Counted from the stretch's first letter, positions 50,552 to 59,434 are shown. The stretch: DNA of 64,000 nucleotides from an uncultured Roseburia sp. (GCA_944380515.1 CALWHT010000038.1:88536-152535); one strand, 5' to 3'. Translations and numbers: made by a program. The notes: generated by a model from the sequence alone, not told the origin.

Positions 50552-51738
50552 AAAAAAAGACAGTAATTAAAATCATTAGTTTGCTGCTGGCCGCGTCCAT
50601 GGCTTTTACACCGGCCCAGGTGCTTATGGCAGCGCAGACGGAGACGGTGGAAACGGGAACCGAGCTGCCCGAGGAGCAGACCGAAGCTGCGGAGACGCAG
50701 GACGATGCGTCACAGACCCGGGAGGAATCGTCGCAGGAGCAGGAGGAAGCGGGAACGTCGGAGACGCAGGATGACGCGGCGGCAGACCCGGAGGGAAGCA
50801 TTCAGTATCTGGACGATGACAACGCGCAGGAGCAGGAAACGTCAGATGACGGGTCGCAGGAGACCATGGGAACGATTCAGGACAACGAGCAGGGTGACGA
50901 TGTGGAAATAAAACAGGACGATAAGCCCTATCTTTCCCTGGGTGCGGACTTAAACGACAGCCAGAGAGCAACTGTCCTTTCGATTATGGGTATTGACCCG
51001 GCGAATCTCGACAGCTATGACGTGGTTTATGTGACGAATGAGGAGGAGCATCAGTATCTGGACGCTTACATTTCCTCGGATCAGATTGGAAGCCGCTCTC
51101 TTTCCTCGGTAGTGATTGTGCAGCGTGAGGAAGGCAACGGATTAAATATATCTACAACAAATATTACCTACTGTACGGTTGGTATGTATAAAAACGCCCT
51201 GACAACGGCCGGGGTGACGGACGCCGATATCATCGTGGCGGGACCGACCGGAATTTCCGGCACGGCGGCGCTTGTGGGTATATTAAAGGCGTATCAGCAG
51301 ATGACGGGAGAAAATATCAGCGAAGATGTCATGGACGCGGCGCTTAATGAGCTGGTCATTACCGGACAGCTGGAGGAATCTCTGGAGGGAGTGACCGACG
51401 AGGAGGTCGAGGAATTTTTTGCGTATCTGAAATCCCTGATCGCGAAGGACGACCTGACCGACGAGGAAGGCATCAACGGAGCGATTGACGAGGCCTGCGA
51501 GAGATACGGCGTGACGCTCTCGGAGACGGAACGCCAGCAGATTGTAGATCTTCTGCTGAAAATCACCTCGCTGGGAATTGACCTGAACGGTCTGGTAGAA
51601 TATGCGGAGTCCCTCTATGATTCATTCCGGAACGGGGACGGTATTGATACCTCCGGCGGAATATTTGAGAGCATCGGCAATTTTTTTGGAGAGGTATTCT
51701 CGTCGATTGGCGACTTCTTCCGAAATCTGTTTTCGTAA
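50548..51738 (+). CDS. Secreted DUF1002 protein with acidic linker
   Basis: A 396-residue exported protein. The signal peptide covers about 1-30 (LLLAASMAFTPAQVLMAA). Residues 30-125 are an extremely Glu/Gln/Thr/Asp-rich low-complexity region. The DUF1002 domain (YpuA-like) follows with LSLGADLNDSQRATVLSIMG, YTNEEEHQYLD-like residues and NITYCTVGMYKNALTTAGVTDADIIVAGPTGISGTAALVGI. A C-terminal amphipathic helix (ESIGNFFGEVFSSIGDFFRNLFS) may touch membranes. Function of DUF1002 is unknown; it is cell-envelope associated in Firmicutes. Coupled to the upstream lipase-like gene. Confidence 0.88.
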   Translation: MKKKTVIKIISLLLAASMAFTPAQVLMAAQTETVETGTELPEEQTEAAETQDDASQTREESSQEQEEAGTSETQDDAAADPEGSIQYLDDDNAQEQETSDDGSQETMGTIQDNEQGDDVEIKQDDKPYLSLGADLNDSQRATVLSIMGIDPANLDSYDVVYVTNEEEHQYLDAYISSDQIGSRSLSSVVIVQREEGNGLNISTTNITYCTVGMYKNALTTAGVTDADIIVAGPTGISGTAALVGILKAYQQMTGENISEDVMDAALNELVITGQLEESLEGVTDEEVEEFFAYLKSLIAKDDLTDEEGINGAIDEACERYGVTLSETERQQIVDLLLKITSLGIDLNGLVEYAESLYDSFRNGDGIDTSGGIFESIGNFFGEVFSSIGDFFRNLFS

Positions 51739-51777
51739 GATGCGTATTTATAAAATAGTTTTGGCACGGAGAAACAA

Positions 51778-52464
51778 ATGACAGGAACAATCATCAATAC
51801 CGCCGCGATACTTGCCGGAAGCGTCATCGGAAGTGTAGTAAAAAAAGGAATCGGTGAAAAATATCAGAATGCGCTTTTTACGGCGATGGGACTTGCGGCG
51901 GCGGCAATCGGCATTCATGCAGCGGTTGCCAACATGGATAAAAGCACCTATCCGGTGCTTTTTATTGTGAGCCTTGCCGTCGGAAGCCTTGTGGGGACGG
52001 TATTGGATTTGGATGGGAGGTTTATGCGCCTTTCGGCGGGGCTCTCCAAATCCAATCTCGGGGAAGGACTGGGGACCGGGATCCTGCTTTACTGTATCGG
52101 AACGCTTTCCATTCTCGGGCCGGTGATGAGCGCAATCTATGGAGACCACACGTATCTGTTTACCAACGCGGCGCTCGACTTTGTGACATCCACAGTGCTG
52201 GCGTCCACCTACGGCATCGGCATGGCGCTGGCTGCGCCGGTTCTGTTTTGCTGGCAGGGAGCGATTTATCTGACGGCGAAATATTTATCGGCATCATTTT
52301 TTTCGGAGGAGCTTTTGACAGAGCTTTCCATTGTGGGAGGTATTTTGATTGCCGCCTCGGGGATTGGGATTTTAAAGATCAGGGACTGCAAGACAATGAA
52401 TCTGTTGCCGTCGCTTGCCGTACCGATTTTGTTTTTTGTGGGAAAAAGGCTGTTTGGGCTGTAA
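51778..52464 (+). CDS. DUF554 (YqgA-like) membrane protein
   Basis: A 228-residue membrane protein with about seven segments. DUF554 landmarks: MTGTIINTAAILAGSVIGSVVKKGIGEKY, GSLVGTVLDLDGRF and LGTGILLYCIGTLSILGP. It is probably a transporter or permease of unknown substrate. The gene ends 20 bases before the amidohydrolase gene, so they may be co-transcribed. Confidence 0.88.
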   Translation: MTGTIINTAAILAGSVIGSVVKKGIGEKYQNALFTAMGLAAAAIGIHAAVANMDKSTYPVLFIVSLAVGSLVGTVLDLDGRFMRLSAGLSKSNLGEGLGTGILLYCIGTLSILGPVMSAIYGDHTYLFTNAALDFVTSTVLASTYGIGMALAAPVLFCWQGAIYLTAKYLSASFFSEELLTELSIVGGILIAASGIGILKIRDCKTMNLLPSLAVPILFFVGKRLFGL

Positions 52465-52484
52465 TCATTTCACAGGGAGGGAGC

Positions 52485-54080
52485 ATGCAGAAGCTGTATT
52501 ACGGGGGAGACATCCTGACGATGGTACGAAAGACAGACGCGCCGGAGGCGCTTTTGGTGGAGGACGGAAGAATCCGGTTTGTCGGAGGGCTCACAGAGGC
52601 AAAAGCATTGTGCGGGGCAAAGGCCGAATTTGTCAATCTCGGCGGAAGGGCGTTGCTTCCATCCTTTATTGACGGACACAGCCATATTTCCCTGTATGCA
52701 AAGTTTGCTTCCTTTCCGGATGCATCGGGCTGCACGTCATTTGCGGAGCTTGCCTTGTTTTTGAAAAATTGCTTAAAGGAACAGGCAGAGTGCGATGTGC
52801 TGCTGGCGGTCGGCTATGACCACAATTTCCTTAAGGAAGGGGTGCATCCGACGAGAGAGCTTTTGGATGAGGTCTCTGAAACGGTTCCGATTTGCCTGTA
52901 CCATTCGTCGGGTCACATGTGCGTTGTCAACACGGCAATGCTGCGTCAGGCGGGAATTACGGAGCGCGCCGCGGATCCCAGGGGCGGACATTACGGCAGA
53001 TACGGGGACGGGACGTTAAACGGCTATCTGGAGGAACCGGCGGCTTTTGCCCCGGTGCTTCTGTGGGTGTTTAAACGGATTGGACAAGACCCCGTGAGAC
53101 AGCTTCACGAGGTTCAGGAGATTTACCTGAAATACGGGATTACGACCGTACAGGACGGTGGAACCTCGGCTGAGACGTTAAAGGAATTGTCTGCTGCGGC
53201 GGATGCGGGGTGTTTTCGGGTGGATGTCGTGGCATATCCGCTGTTTCGGGAAGGTACAGAGCAGCTTCTCGTGGAGTACGGCCGATATTTCAGGCGCTAT
53301 CAAAACCGACTTAAGGTGGCCGGGACAAAAATTTTTCTGGACGGCTCTCCGCAGGGGAAATCGGCGTGGCTGACCCGTCCCTACGAGGGGGAGGAAAGCT
53401 ATTGCGGGTATCCGACCGAGGAGGATTCCTTTGTGACGGAGGCGGCAAAAAGCGCAATCAAGCAAGGCTGCCAGCTTTTGGCCCACTGCAACGGGGACGC
53501 GGCGTCCGACCAGTATATCCGGTGCTATAAGAGAGCCCTTAAGGAGGCAGGCGGCGGAACGGATTTGCGGCCTGTTATGATTCACTGCCAGACGGTTCGG
53601 GATGACCAGCTTAGGGAGATGGCGGACATCGGAATGCTGCCGTCCATATTTGTGGCGCACACGTATTACTGGGGAGACGTTCACCTGAAAAACCTGGGAG
53701 CGGAGCGCGGGGCGCGCATCAGCCCGGTAAAGTCGGCGCTGGACTGCGGCCTTCGTTATAATTTCCATCAGGACTGCCCGGTGCTTGCCCCGGATATGAT
53801 GAAAACCGTCTGGTGCGCGGTCAACCGCGTCACCCGGAAGGGAATAAAAATCGGGGAAGAACAGGCCGTAGACGTATTTGACGCGTTAAAAGGGATTACC
53901 GTCAACGCGGCCTACGCCTACCATGAGGAGCACAAAAAGGGGACATTGGAGTCCGGAAAACTCGCCGATATGGTCATCCTCGAGGAAAATCCGTTAAAGG
54001 CCGACTGTGCGAAGCTGGCCGATATCCGGGTGTGCGAGACGATAAAGGAAGGGAAAACACTCTACAGAAAAGAAGCATAG
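52485..54080 (+). CDS. YtcJ-like amidohydrolase
   Basis: A 531-residue Amidohydro_3 metal-dependent hydrolase. Visible metal and active-site motifs: FIDGHSHISLY (HxH), KIFLDGSPQGKSAWL, LLAHCNGDAASDQYI, MIHCQTVRDDQLREMADIGMLPSIFVAHTYYWGD and RYNFHQDCPVLAPDMM. The C-terminal GTLESGKLADMVILEENPL closes the family. Substrates are usually N-acyl or amide compounds; it is not predictable here. The start at 52485 has GGGAGGGAG in front. Confidence 0.9.
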   Translation: MQKLYYGGDILTMVRKTDAPEALLVEDGRIRFVGGLTEAKALCGAKAEFVNLGGRALLPSFIDGHSHISLYAKFASFPDASGCTSFAELALFLKNCLKEQAECDVLLAVGYDHNFLKEGVHPTRELLDEVSETVPICLYHSSGHMCVVNTAMLRQAGITERAADPRGGHYGRYGDGTLNGYLEEPAAFAPVLLWVFKRIGQDPVRQLHEVQEIYLKYGITTVQDGGTSAETLKELSAAADAGCFRVDVVAYPLFREGTEQLLVEYGRYFRRYQNRLKVAGTKIFLDGSPQGKSAWLTRPYEGEESYCGYPTEEDSFVTEAAKSAIKQGCQLLAHCNGDAASDQYIRCYKRALKEAGGGTDLRPVMIHCQTVRDDQLREMADIGMLPSIFVAHTYYWGDVHLKNLGAERGARISPVKSALDCGLRYNFHQDCPVLAPDMMKTVWCAVNRVTRKGIKIGEEQAVDVFDALKGITVNAAYAYHEEHKKGTLESGKLADMVILEENPLKADCAKLADIRVCETIKEGKTLYRKEA

Positions 54081-54147
54081 AAGGGCCGTTGTATTTCCTG
54101 CGGTAATGTGATAAAGTAGAGAAAGATCAGAAAAAGAGGTAACAGCT

Positions 54148-55356
54148 ATGGTTTCAAAAAAGATACAAAAGGCTTTGGAGGGAAATTCCGCCATCCGCGC
54201 AATGTTTGTGGAGGGGATGGAAATGGCGGAAAAATACGGAGCGGAAAATGTATATGACTTTTCCCTGGGCAATCCGGCAACGCCTGCCCCGGCGGCGCTC
54301 AACCAGAGTGTCCGCGCGCTTTTGGACGAGGCGGACGCCGCGGGGGCGGAGGGCTCTCTTCGTCTCCACGGCTATATGGAGAACGCCGGATATGCCGATG
54401 TCCGTGAGGCGATCGCACAGAATTTAAACCGGCGGTTCGGCACATCGTTTGCCGCGCGCAACATCGTAATGACCGTGGGGGCCGCGGGCGGATTGAACAT
54501 TATTTTTAAGACGATTCTCAATCCGGGGGACGAGGTCATTGTATTTGCTCCGTTTTTCGGGGAATACCGGCAGTATGCGGCGAATTTTGACGCGGAGGTC
54601 GTGGCGGTGCGGCCGGATTTGGAAACCTTTCAGCCGGATTTGGAGGACTTTGAGGCGAAGCTCACCGAAAAAACGAAGGCGCTCATTGTCAATACGCCGA
54701 ACAACCCGACGGGCGTGATTTATAAGCCCGATACGATGAGGCGTATTGCGGCAATCCTTAAGAAAAAGGAGGCGGAGTACGGACACGCGATTTATCTGAT
54801 TTCCGACGAGCCGTACCGTGAACTGGTATATGACGGAAACACCGAAGACTTTTTAACAAAGTACTATGAAGATACGATTGTGGGATATTCCTTCAGCAAG
54901 TCCTTATCCTTGCCGGGTGAGCGCATCGGCTATGTGGCAGTGCCCGACGAGGCGGAGGATTCCGAAAATCTGCTGCGTGGGATTGAGATTTCGAACCGGA
55001 CGCTCGGTTTTGTCAACGCGCCGTCCCTGATGCAGAAGGCGGTGGCACGCTGCCTGGACGAAAAGACTGATGTCGCGTTTTATGACGAGAACCGCAGGCT
55101 GCTCTACGAGGGCTTAACGGAGCTTGGATTTACCTGCGTGAAGCCGGAGGGTGCTTTTTATCTGTGGGTGAAATCTCCGGTCAAGGATGAGACGGTGTTT
55201 GTCAACGAGGGAAAGAAGCTTCATATTCTGATGGTTCCGGGGAGTTCTTTCGGCTGTGGCGGCTTCGTGCGCCTCGCCTATTGTGTGTCCCATGCCACGG
55301 TGAAAAACGCCCTGCCCGCGTTTGGAAAGCTTGCCGAAAGCTACGGTCTGCGTTAG
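54148..55356 (+). CDS. Class I PLP-dependent aminotransferase (aspartate aminotransferase-like)
   Basis: A 402-residue fold-type I aminotransferase. The PLP lysine lies in VGYSFSKSLSLPGERIGY; NTPNNPTGVIY, LISDEPYRELVYDG and MVPGSSFGCGGFVRLAYC (Arg for carboxylate) are standard. The N-terminal KALEGNSAIRAMFVEGMEMAEKYGAENVYDFSLGNP is typical of clostridial YbdL/AspB-like enzymes. Substrate uncertain. Followed by hisC after about 100 bases. Confidence 0.9.
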   Translation: MVSKKIQKALEGNSAIRAMFVEGMEMAEKYGAENVYDFSLGNPATPAPAALNQSVRALLDEADAAGAEGSLRLHGYMENAGYADVREAIAQNLNRRFGTSFAARNIVMTVGAAGGLNIIFKTILNPGDEVIVFAPFFGEYRQYAANFDAEVVAVRPDLETFQPDLEDFEAKLTEKTKALIVNTPNNPTGVIYKPDTMRRIAAILKKKEAEYGHAIYLISDEPYRELVYDGNTEDFLTKYYEDTIVGYSFSKSLSLPGERIGYVAVPDEAEDSENLLRGIEISNRTLGFVNAPSLMQKAVARCLDEKTDVAFYDENRRLLYEGLTELGFTCVKPEGAFYLWVKSPVKDETVFVNEGKKLHILMVPGSSFGCGGFVRLAYCVSHATVKNALPAFGKLAESYGLR

Positions 55357-55456
55357 CGTGTCCCGCTTTGAAAATCTGAGGTACATATGACAGAGCCGTG
55401 CCGGGGCCAAATATCGGAGAAAAGTATGCGCGGGGCGCAGGAAGACGAGGAGAATG

Positions 55457-56515
55457 ATGAGTAACTGGGAAAATTATGTAAGAAAGGTAGTGCCCTATGT
55501 TCCGGGAGAGCAGCCGGGAGGCGGGCACATCATAAAATTAAATACCAATGAGAATCCATACCCGCCTGCTCCGGGCGTGCAGCGGGCTTTGCGTGAATTT
55601 GACGCGGGGACGCTGCGGCTTTATCCGGAACCAACCTGTAAGTCATTGACGGATGCCATTGCGGAGTATTATGGACTAAGGTCGGAACAGGTATTTGTCG
55701 GAGTCGGCTCGGATGATGTTTTGGCTATGATATTTCTCACCTTTTTTAATTCCGGGCTTCCGATTTTGTTTCCGGATATTACATACTCGTTTTATCCTGT
55801 GTGGGCGGATATGCTTCGGATTCCGTATGAGGAAAAGCCGCTTGACGGACAGTTTCTGATTCGGAAGGAGGACTATTACGGCGAAAACGGCGGGGTCATC
55901 TTCCCCAATCCAAACGCCCCGACGGGAATTCTGATGGAGCTTTCCGAGATAGAGGATATCGTAGCGCATAACAGGGATGTCATAGTCGTGGTGGACGAGG
56001 CGTACATTGATTTCGGCGGGGTCAGTGCCCTGCCGTTGATTGAGAAATACGACAACCTTCTCGTGGTACAGACTTTTTCAAAATCCAGGTCGATGGCCGG
56101 AATGCGTATCGGCTATGCGATGGGAAATGAAAGGCTTATTCGCTATATCAGCGATGTGAAGTATTCCTTTAATTCCTATACCATGAACCGGACCGCCCTT
56201 GTGCTTGGCGTGGAGGCCATAAAGGACGCGGCGTATTTTAAGGAAACGACGGAGAAGGTGATTGCCGTGCGGGAATGGACGAAGCGTGAGCTTACAAAGC
56301 TCGGTTTCTCCTTCGGTGATTCGATGAGCAATTTTATCTTTGCCACGCATGCGTGGGCACCGGCGAAGGAGCTGTTTGAGGCGCTGAAAAAGGAAGGTAT
56401 TTTTGTGCGGTATTTTTCGCAGAAGCGGATTTCCAATTATCTGCGCATCAGCATCGGAACACAAGAGGAGATGAAGACGCTGATTTCGTTTTTACGCGGT
56501 TATCTGCAGCGGTAA
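55457..56515 (+). CDS. hisC: Histidinol-phosphate aminotransferase-like enzyme
   Basis: A 352-residue fold-type I aminotransferase with HisC features: IIKLNTNENPYPPAPGV, VGVGSDDVLAMIFLTFF, NPNAPTGILM, VVVDEAYIDFGG and VVQTFSKSRSMAGMRIGYAMG (PLP lysine in TFSKSRS). It would convert imidazole-acetol phosphate to histidinol phosphate. No other his genes are nearby, so a related aromatic role is possible. The second of two adjacent ATGs is preferred for ribosome-site spacing. Its 3' end overlaps the convergent CPBP gene by 16 bases. Confidence 0.85.
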   Translation: MSNWENYVRKVVPYVPGEQPGGGHIIKLNTNENPYPPAPGVQRALREFDAGTLRLYPEPTCKSLTDAIAEYYGLRSEQVFVGVGSDDVLAMIFLTFFNSGLPILFPDITYSFYPVWADMLRIPYEEKPLDGQFLIRKEDYYGENGGVIFPNPNAPTGILMELSEIEDIVAHNRDVIVVVDEAYIDFGGVSALPLIEKYDNLLVVQTFSKSRSMAGMRIGYAMGNERLIRYISDVKYSFNSYTMNRTALVLGVEAIKDAAYFKETTEKVIAVREWTKRELTKLGFSFGDSMSNFIFATHAWAPAKELFEALKKEGIFVRYFSQKRISNYLRISIGTQEEMKTLISFLRGYLQR

Positions 56516-57348
56516 TAAGCGTCCCTCTTTTGGACCCCGAGCGAGAACACGGCAAGACCGCCGACGGTCATGACAAGACCGAACATAAACCAGAAGATAA
56601 AGGAAAACAGCGTGTTTTCTATGGATATGAATGCGCTGAGCACCGTTCCCCAGAAATTGAACAGCAGGTGGAACAGGATTGCGGAATAAATACTTCCACC
56701 CTTTTCACATACATATCCGAGCACAAGCCCGAGGAAAAAGGCGTATATGCCCTGAATGATATTCATATGGAATACGCCGAATAAAACTGCCTGCAAAATA
56801 TTTGCCGCCCAAAAAGGCGCATATCTTTTTGCCTGATGCATGGTCACTCCGCGAAATACAAGCTCCTCACCGATGGGGGCAAGCAATACGGAGTAGACGA
56901 ACATTCCAACGGAAATGGTACTGTCGAGTCCCGCGCTTTCCAGAAGTTCATCGTAGGCCTGCAGCCACTGCGGGAAAATTGAAGCGATAAAGGAAATCAG
57001 ATAACTGATCAGGTACTGCATACCGGCAACCAGCATAAGGATGCCGATCACAGACAGCGGATGAAAAACAAGGGCAGGCTTCGTCAGATAATTTCCGCCG
57101 TATTTCGCATAATACCAGATGCCAAATACGGAAATAGACAGCAGGGAATAGATAATCATAATGCCGGTGTTAAAATCAAGGGATACCCAAAGCTCGGATA
57201 AATCTGCAAAGGCATTCATGGAAGCACCTTTGATGAGAAATTCCCACAGCATGGAAACGCCCATGGCAAAAAAGGTGGCGAGAAACTGAATCCCTATCAC
57301 AAGTAACAACGGTAAAAAGGTAAAGAAAAACTGTCCGACTTTTTTCAT
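56500..57348 (-). CDS. CPBP-family intramembrane protease
   Basis: A 282-residue membrane protein with about seven to eight segments. CPBP motifs are GEELVFRGVTMHQAKR (Glu-Glu/Arg), FGVFHMN and ILFHLLFNFWG. Family members are glutamic intramembrane proteases or bacteriocin-immunity-like proteins; no partner is seen. It differs from the CPBP-DUF4190 protein at 2202 in lacking the tail. Has its own promoter on the minus strand. Confidence 0.87.
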   Translation of the reverse strand: MKKVGQFFFTFLPLLLVIGIQFLATFFAMGVSMLWEFLIKGASMNAFADLSELWVSLDFNTGIMIIYSLLSISVFGIWYYAKYGGNYLTKPALVFHPLSVIGILMLVAGMQYLISYLISFIASIFPQWLQAYDELLESAGLDSTISVGMFVYSVLLAPIGEELVFRGVTMHQAKRYAPFWAANILQAVLFGVFHMNIIQGIYAFFLGLVLGYVCEKGGSIYSAILFHLLFNFWGTVLSAFISIENTLFSFIFWFMFGLVMTVGGLAVFSLGVQKRDAYYRCR

Positions 57349-57391
57349 AAATAATCCTCATGCTCCATTCCGGTTTGTTTGTAGTGTTACC

Positions 57392-57420
57392 ATTATAACA
57401 ATGGCGGAGGGGGATTGCAA
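57392..57420 (-). promoter_or_regulatory. Promoter of the CPBP protease gene
   Basis: On the minus strand, TTGCAA (57420-57415), 17 bases and TATAAT (57397-57392). Confidence 0.8.
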
Positions 57421-57498
57421 GCTTGATAACGGATATGGGATATTTCGCGGGAAAGGAACTGTCCGCATCCCGCGCACAAACGGAGTGAAAAAATGGTA

Positions 57499-57527
57499 TT
57501 TACTTTAAAACTTTAATATGCTAAAAT
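57499..57527 (+). promoter_or_regulatory. Promoter of the YerC-like gene
   Basis: TTTACT at 57499-57504, a 17-base spacer and TAAAAT at 57522-57527. Confidence 0.7.
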
Positions 57528-57564
57528 TTAGGACAGGTTATAAATAAAAAAAGGAGAAAGGTGT

Positions 57565-57870
57565 ATGAGTAAGAAGCTTAGGACAGAAGCAGTGGATCAT
57601 CTTTTTGACGCTATTTTGAGTCTTGAGAACAGGGAAGAATGCTATACGTTTTTTGAAGATGTCTGCACTGTAAATGAGTTGCTTTCTTTATCGCAGAGAT
57701 TTGAAGTGGCAAAGATGCTCAGGGATCAGAAAACATATCTGGACATTGCCGAAAAGACCGGTGCGTCGACCGCAACCATCAGCCGTGTGAACCGCTCGTT
57801 AAATTACGGAAACGACGGCTATGATATGGTGTTTTCCAGAATGCAGGCAAAGGATTCGGATAAAGAATAG
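57565..57870 (+). CDS. YerC/YecD-family TrpR-like DNA-binding protein
   Basis: A 101-residue protein of the Trp repressor superfamily, YerC/YecD subgroup. The helix-turn-helix is YLDIAEKTGASTATISRVNRSLNYGNDGY, after FFEDVCTVNELLSLSQRFEVAKML. YerC proteins are widespread in Firmicutes as small putative regulators; ligand and targets are unknown. It has its own promoter and a strong terminator. Confidence 0.9.
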   Translation: MSKKLRTEAVDHLFDAILSLENREECYTFFEDVCTVNELLSLSQRFEVAKMLRDQKTYLDIAEKTGASTATISRVNRSLNYGNDGYDMVFSRMQAKDSDKE

Positions 57871-57885
57871 AGATAGAAAATAACC

Positions 57886-57935
57886 GGGGACGGCGTTCCT
57901 TTTTCCAGTGGAAAGTGGAACGGCCGTCCCTTTTT
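57886..57935. terminator. Terminator between YerC-like and DUF1836 genes
   Basis: GGGACGGC-GTTCC pairs with GGAAC-G-GCCGTCCC (one bulged G), followed by TTTTT. The genes converge, so it may serve both strands. Confidence 0.85.
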
Positions 57936-57949
57936 GTGCCGTAAAACTG

Positions 57950-58567
57950 TTATTTTTTTGCGTCCGATGCCGGCGGAGCCGCCTGGTCGATGATTTTTTC
58001 TATGAGAGTCTTTTTGATATAGACGTCAAAGCTTAACATACAGATAAAGCTGAAGGTGCGTAAAAGCTCGGCATCCTCCTCATCGGCGTCCGGAAACGTC
58101 TGCATCGCGGTGTTGAACTTTTTGGCGAGGTCTTTGATGATGTTCTGCGTTTCCTGGTGCTCCAGCCCGAAAACCTCCCGGTAAATATCCTCCAGCCGGT
58201 AGTCGGCGTCTTTCCCGAAATACCGCTCCGTAATCGGGTTTAAGATGCTTTGTATATCGCTGATGCTTAAGATGTTTTTGAAGTAGTAGATAAATATCAG
58301 CGTCAGCACGTGCTCCTTTGTATATTTTTTCTTGGCCGGCGGCGGGAGCAGATTATTTTTTGCGTAGTTGTTAATCATGGTTTTGGTCAGAATTTTATCG
58401 TCCGCATACCGCTTGGAAGCGGCGAGCTGTGAATCCATGAAAGTCGTGATCTGATCCATATATAAATCAATATTCGGAATGTCTTCCGGTTTCACATAAT
58501 CAATTTTCCGCAGATCCTCAAGGATGCTGCTCAGAAACTTCTTCGTATTCGTATCCATTTGTGTCAC
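57950..58567 (-). CDS. DUF1836 protein, MerR-like putative regulator
   Basis: A 205-residue soluble, helical protein of the DUF1836 family. The helix-turn-helix-like part is LTKTMINNYAKNNLLPPPAKKKYTKEHVLTLIFIYYFKNILSISDIQSILN, resembling a MerR winged helix. The partner ligand is unknown. A good AGAGGTGACAC ribosome site precedes the start. Confidence 0.88.
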   Translation of the reverse strand: MTQMDTNTKKFLSSILEDLRKIDYVKPEDIPNIDLYMDQITTFMDSQLAASKRYADDKILTKTMINNYAKNNLLPPPAKKKYTKEHVLTLIFIYYFKNILSISDIQSILNPITERYFGKDADYRLEDIYREVFGLEHQETQNIIKDLAKKFNTAMQTFPDADEEDAELLRTFSFICMLSFDVYIKKTLIEKIIDQAAPPASDAKK

Positions 58568-58647
58568 CTCTTATCACATTATATAGTTTTTGATACTAGA
58601 TGACAAGATGTAAAAACAGGAAAATGCCTTTCGGTAGAGATAAATGA

Positions 58648-58776
58648 AAAAATTTAGTACAGAAAGTGAGAGAGGCGGCAAGAGAGACGATAAAGACGGT
58701 GAAGGACGCGGTAGTATCGGGAGTTAGAAATGTGTGGGATGGTATCAAAAGCTTTGCAAGCGGATTGTTTTGCTGA
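58648..58776 (+). pseudogene. Possible C-terminal remnant of a lost gene
   Basis: An open stretch of 42 codons ending in TGA at 58774-58776 reads as a helical tail (REAARETIKTVKDAVVSGVR, then NVWDGIKSFASGLFC). It resembles the repeating ends of phage tape-measure or polymorphic-toxin-like proteins. There is no ATG and the only GTG (58666) has no ribosome site, so it looks like a leftover end rather than a working gene. It may mark an earlier insertion next to the toxin-antitoxin pair. The rest of 58568-58887 holds only the promoter below. Confidence 0.3.
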
Positions 58777-58802
58777 TGGTAAAAAGTAAGGATAAAAACA
58801 GC

Positions 58803-58831
58803 TTGTTGGTGCGGAGTATTTATGTTAAACT
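58803..58831 (+). promoter_or_regulatory. Promoter of the toxin-antitoxin pair
   Basis: TTGTTG at 58803-58808, 17 bases and TAAACT at 58826-58831. No clear palindromic autoregulatory operator was seen around it. Confidence 0.65.
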
Positions 58832-58887
58832 GAGACTAAAGAAAGTTAAATTGCATAAATATCATTGGTAGGAATGGAGTGATAATT

Positions 58888-59061
58888 ATGGCATGGGCAG
58901 GAGCAGATAAAGAAAAATTGCATAAAGCGGAAGAAAATGACTTTCTTCGAAGGCTGGATAGGGGCATTGATGATATGGAAGCGGGGAGAGAACTGTCGTT
59001 GGAAGAGGCGTTCCAAAAGATAAATGAATTGAGGTCGATTAGGAGAGATGCCAGAGTATAA
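58888..59061 (+). CDS. Putative type II antitoxin
   Basis: A 57-residue, highly charged helical protein. It has no visible ribbon-helix-helix or helix-turn-helix, only a C-terminal toxin-wrapping-like helix (RELSLEEAFQKINELRSIRR). The start at 58888 has GGAG 9 bases before it; a GTG at 58879 is in frame. The end overlaps the toxin start by 14 bases, the classic antitoxin-toxin arrangement. Confidence 0.7.
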   Translation: MAWAGADKEKLHKAEENDFLRRLDRGIDDMEAGRELSLEEAFQKINELRSIRRDARV

Positions 59062-59389
59062 AGTTATTTTGACATGGGAAGCCGTCTACGATGTGACAGA
59101 TATCGCAGAGTATATTGAGGCAGAGTTTGGGAAAACACGGGCAGATCGCTTTCAGTCCGATATCCAAAAAGAGTTGGCAAAACTGGAATATATGGGGAGT
59201 ATATTTCCAGAAACACAGATTTGGTACAGAGGTTATGCGATACATAAAAAGCTGTTTTCACCGTCCATTATTTTTTATGTTTTTAAGGAAGCAGAGAAGG
59301 AAGTGCATGTTCTGAGAGTTTTGCGGGAGGAACAGGACTGGGAGCATATACTAAGTGAAAAGCGGGAGTATACCTATCCGGATGAATAA
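59048..59389 (+). CDS. RelE/ParE-family toxin
   Basis: A 113-residue protein with the RelE/ParE fold pattern: EYKVILTWEAVYDVTDIAEYIEAEFGKTRADRFQSDIQKELAKLEYMGSIFP, then YRGYAIHKKLFSPSIIFYVFKEAEKEVHVLRVLREEQDWEHIL. These toxins block translation or gyrase; which is not clear. It is slightly longer at the C-terminus than the core family. Followed by a terminator. Confidence 0.85.
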   Translation: MPEYKVILTWEAVYDVTDIAEYIEAEFGKTRADRFQSDIQKELAKLEYMGSIFPETQIWYRGYAIHKKLFSPSIIFYVFKEAEKEVHVLRVLREEQDWEHILSEKREYTYPDE

Positions 59390-59406
59390 AAGGAAAGATA
59401 AGAGAT

Positions 59407-59434
59407 AAAGACGGGCAGCAGTTGTCCGTCTTTT
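59407..59434 (+). terminator. Terminator of the toxin-antitoxin operon
   Basis: AAAGACGG (59407-59414) and CCGTCTTT (59426-59433) form an 8-base-pair stem followed by T. The next 180 bases hold the pcrA promoter (extended -10 TGATATAAT at 59503-59511) and leader only. Confidence 0.75.
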
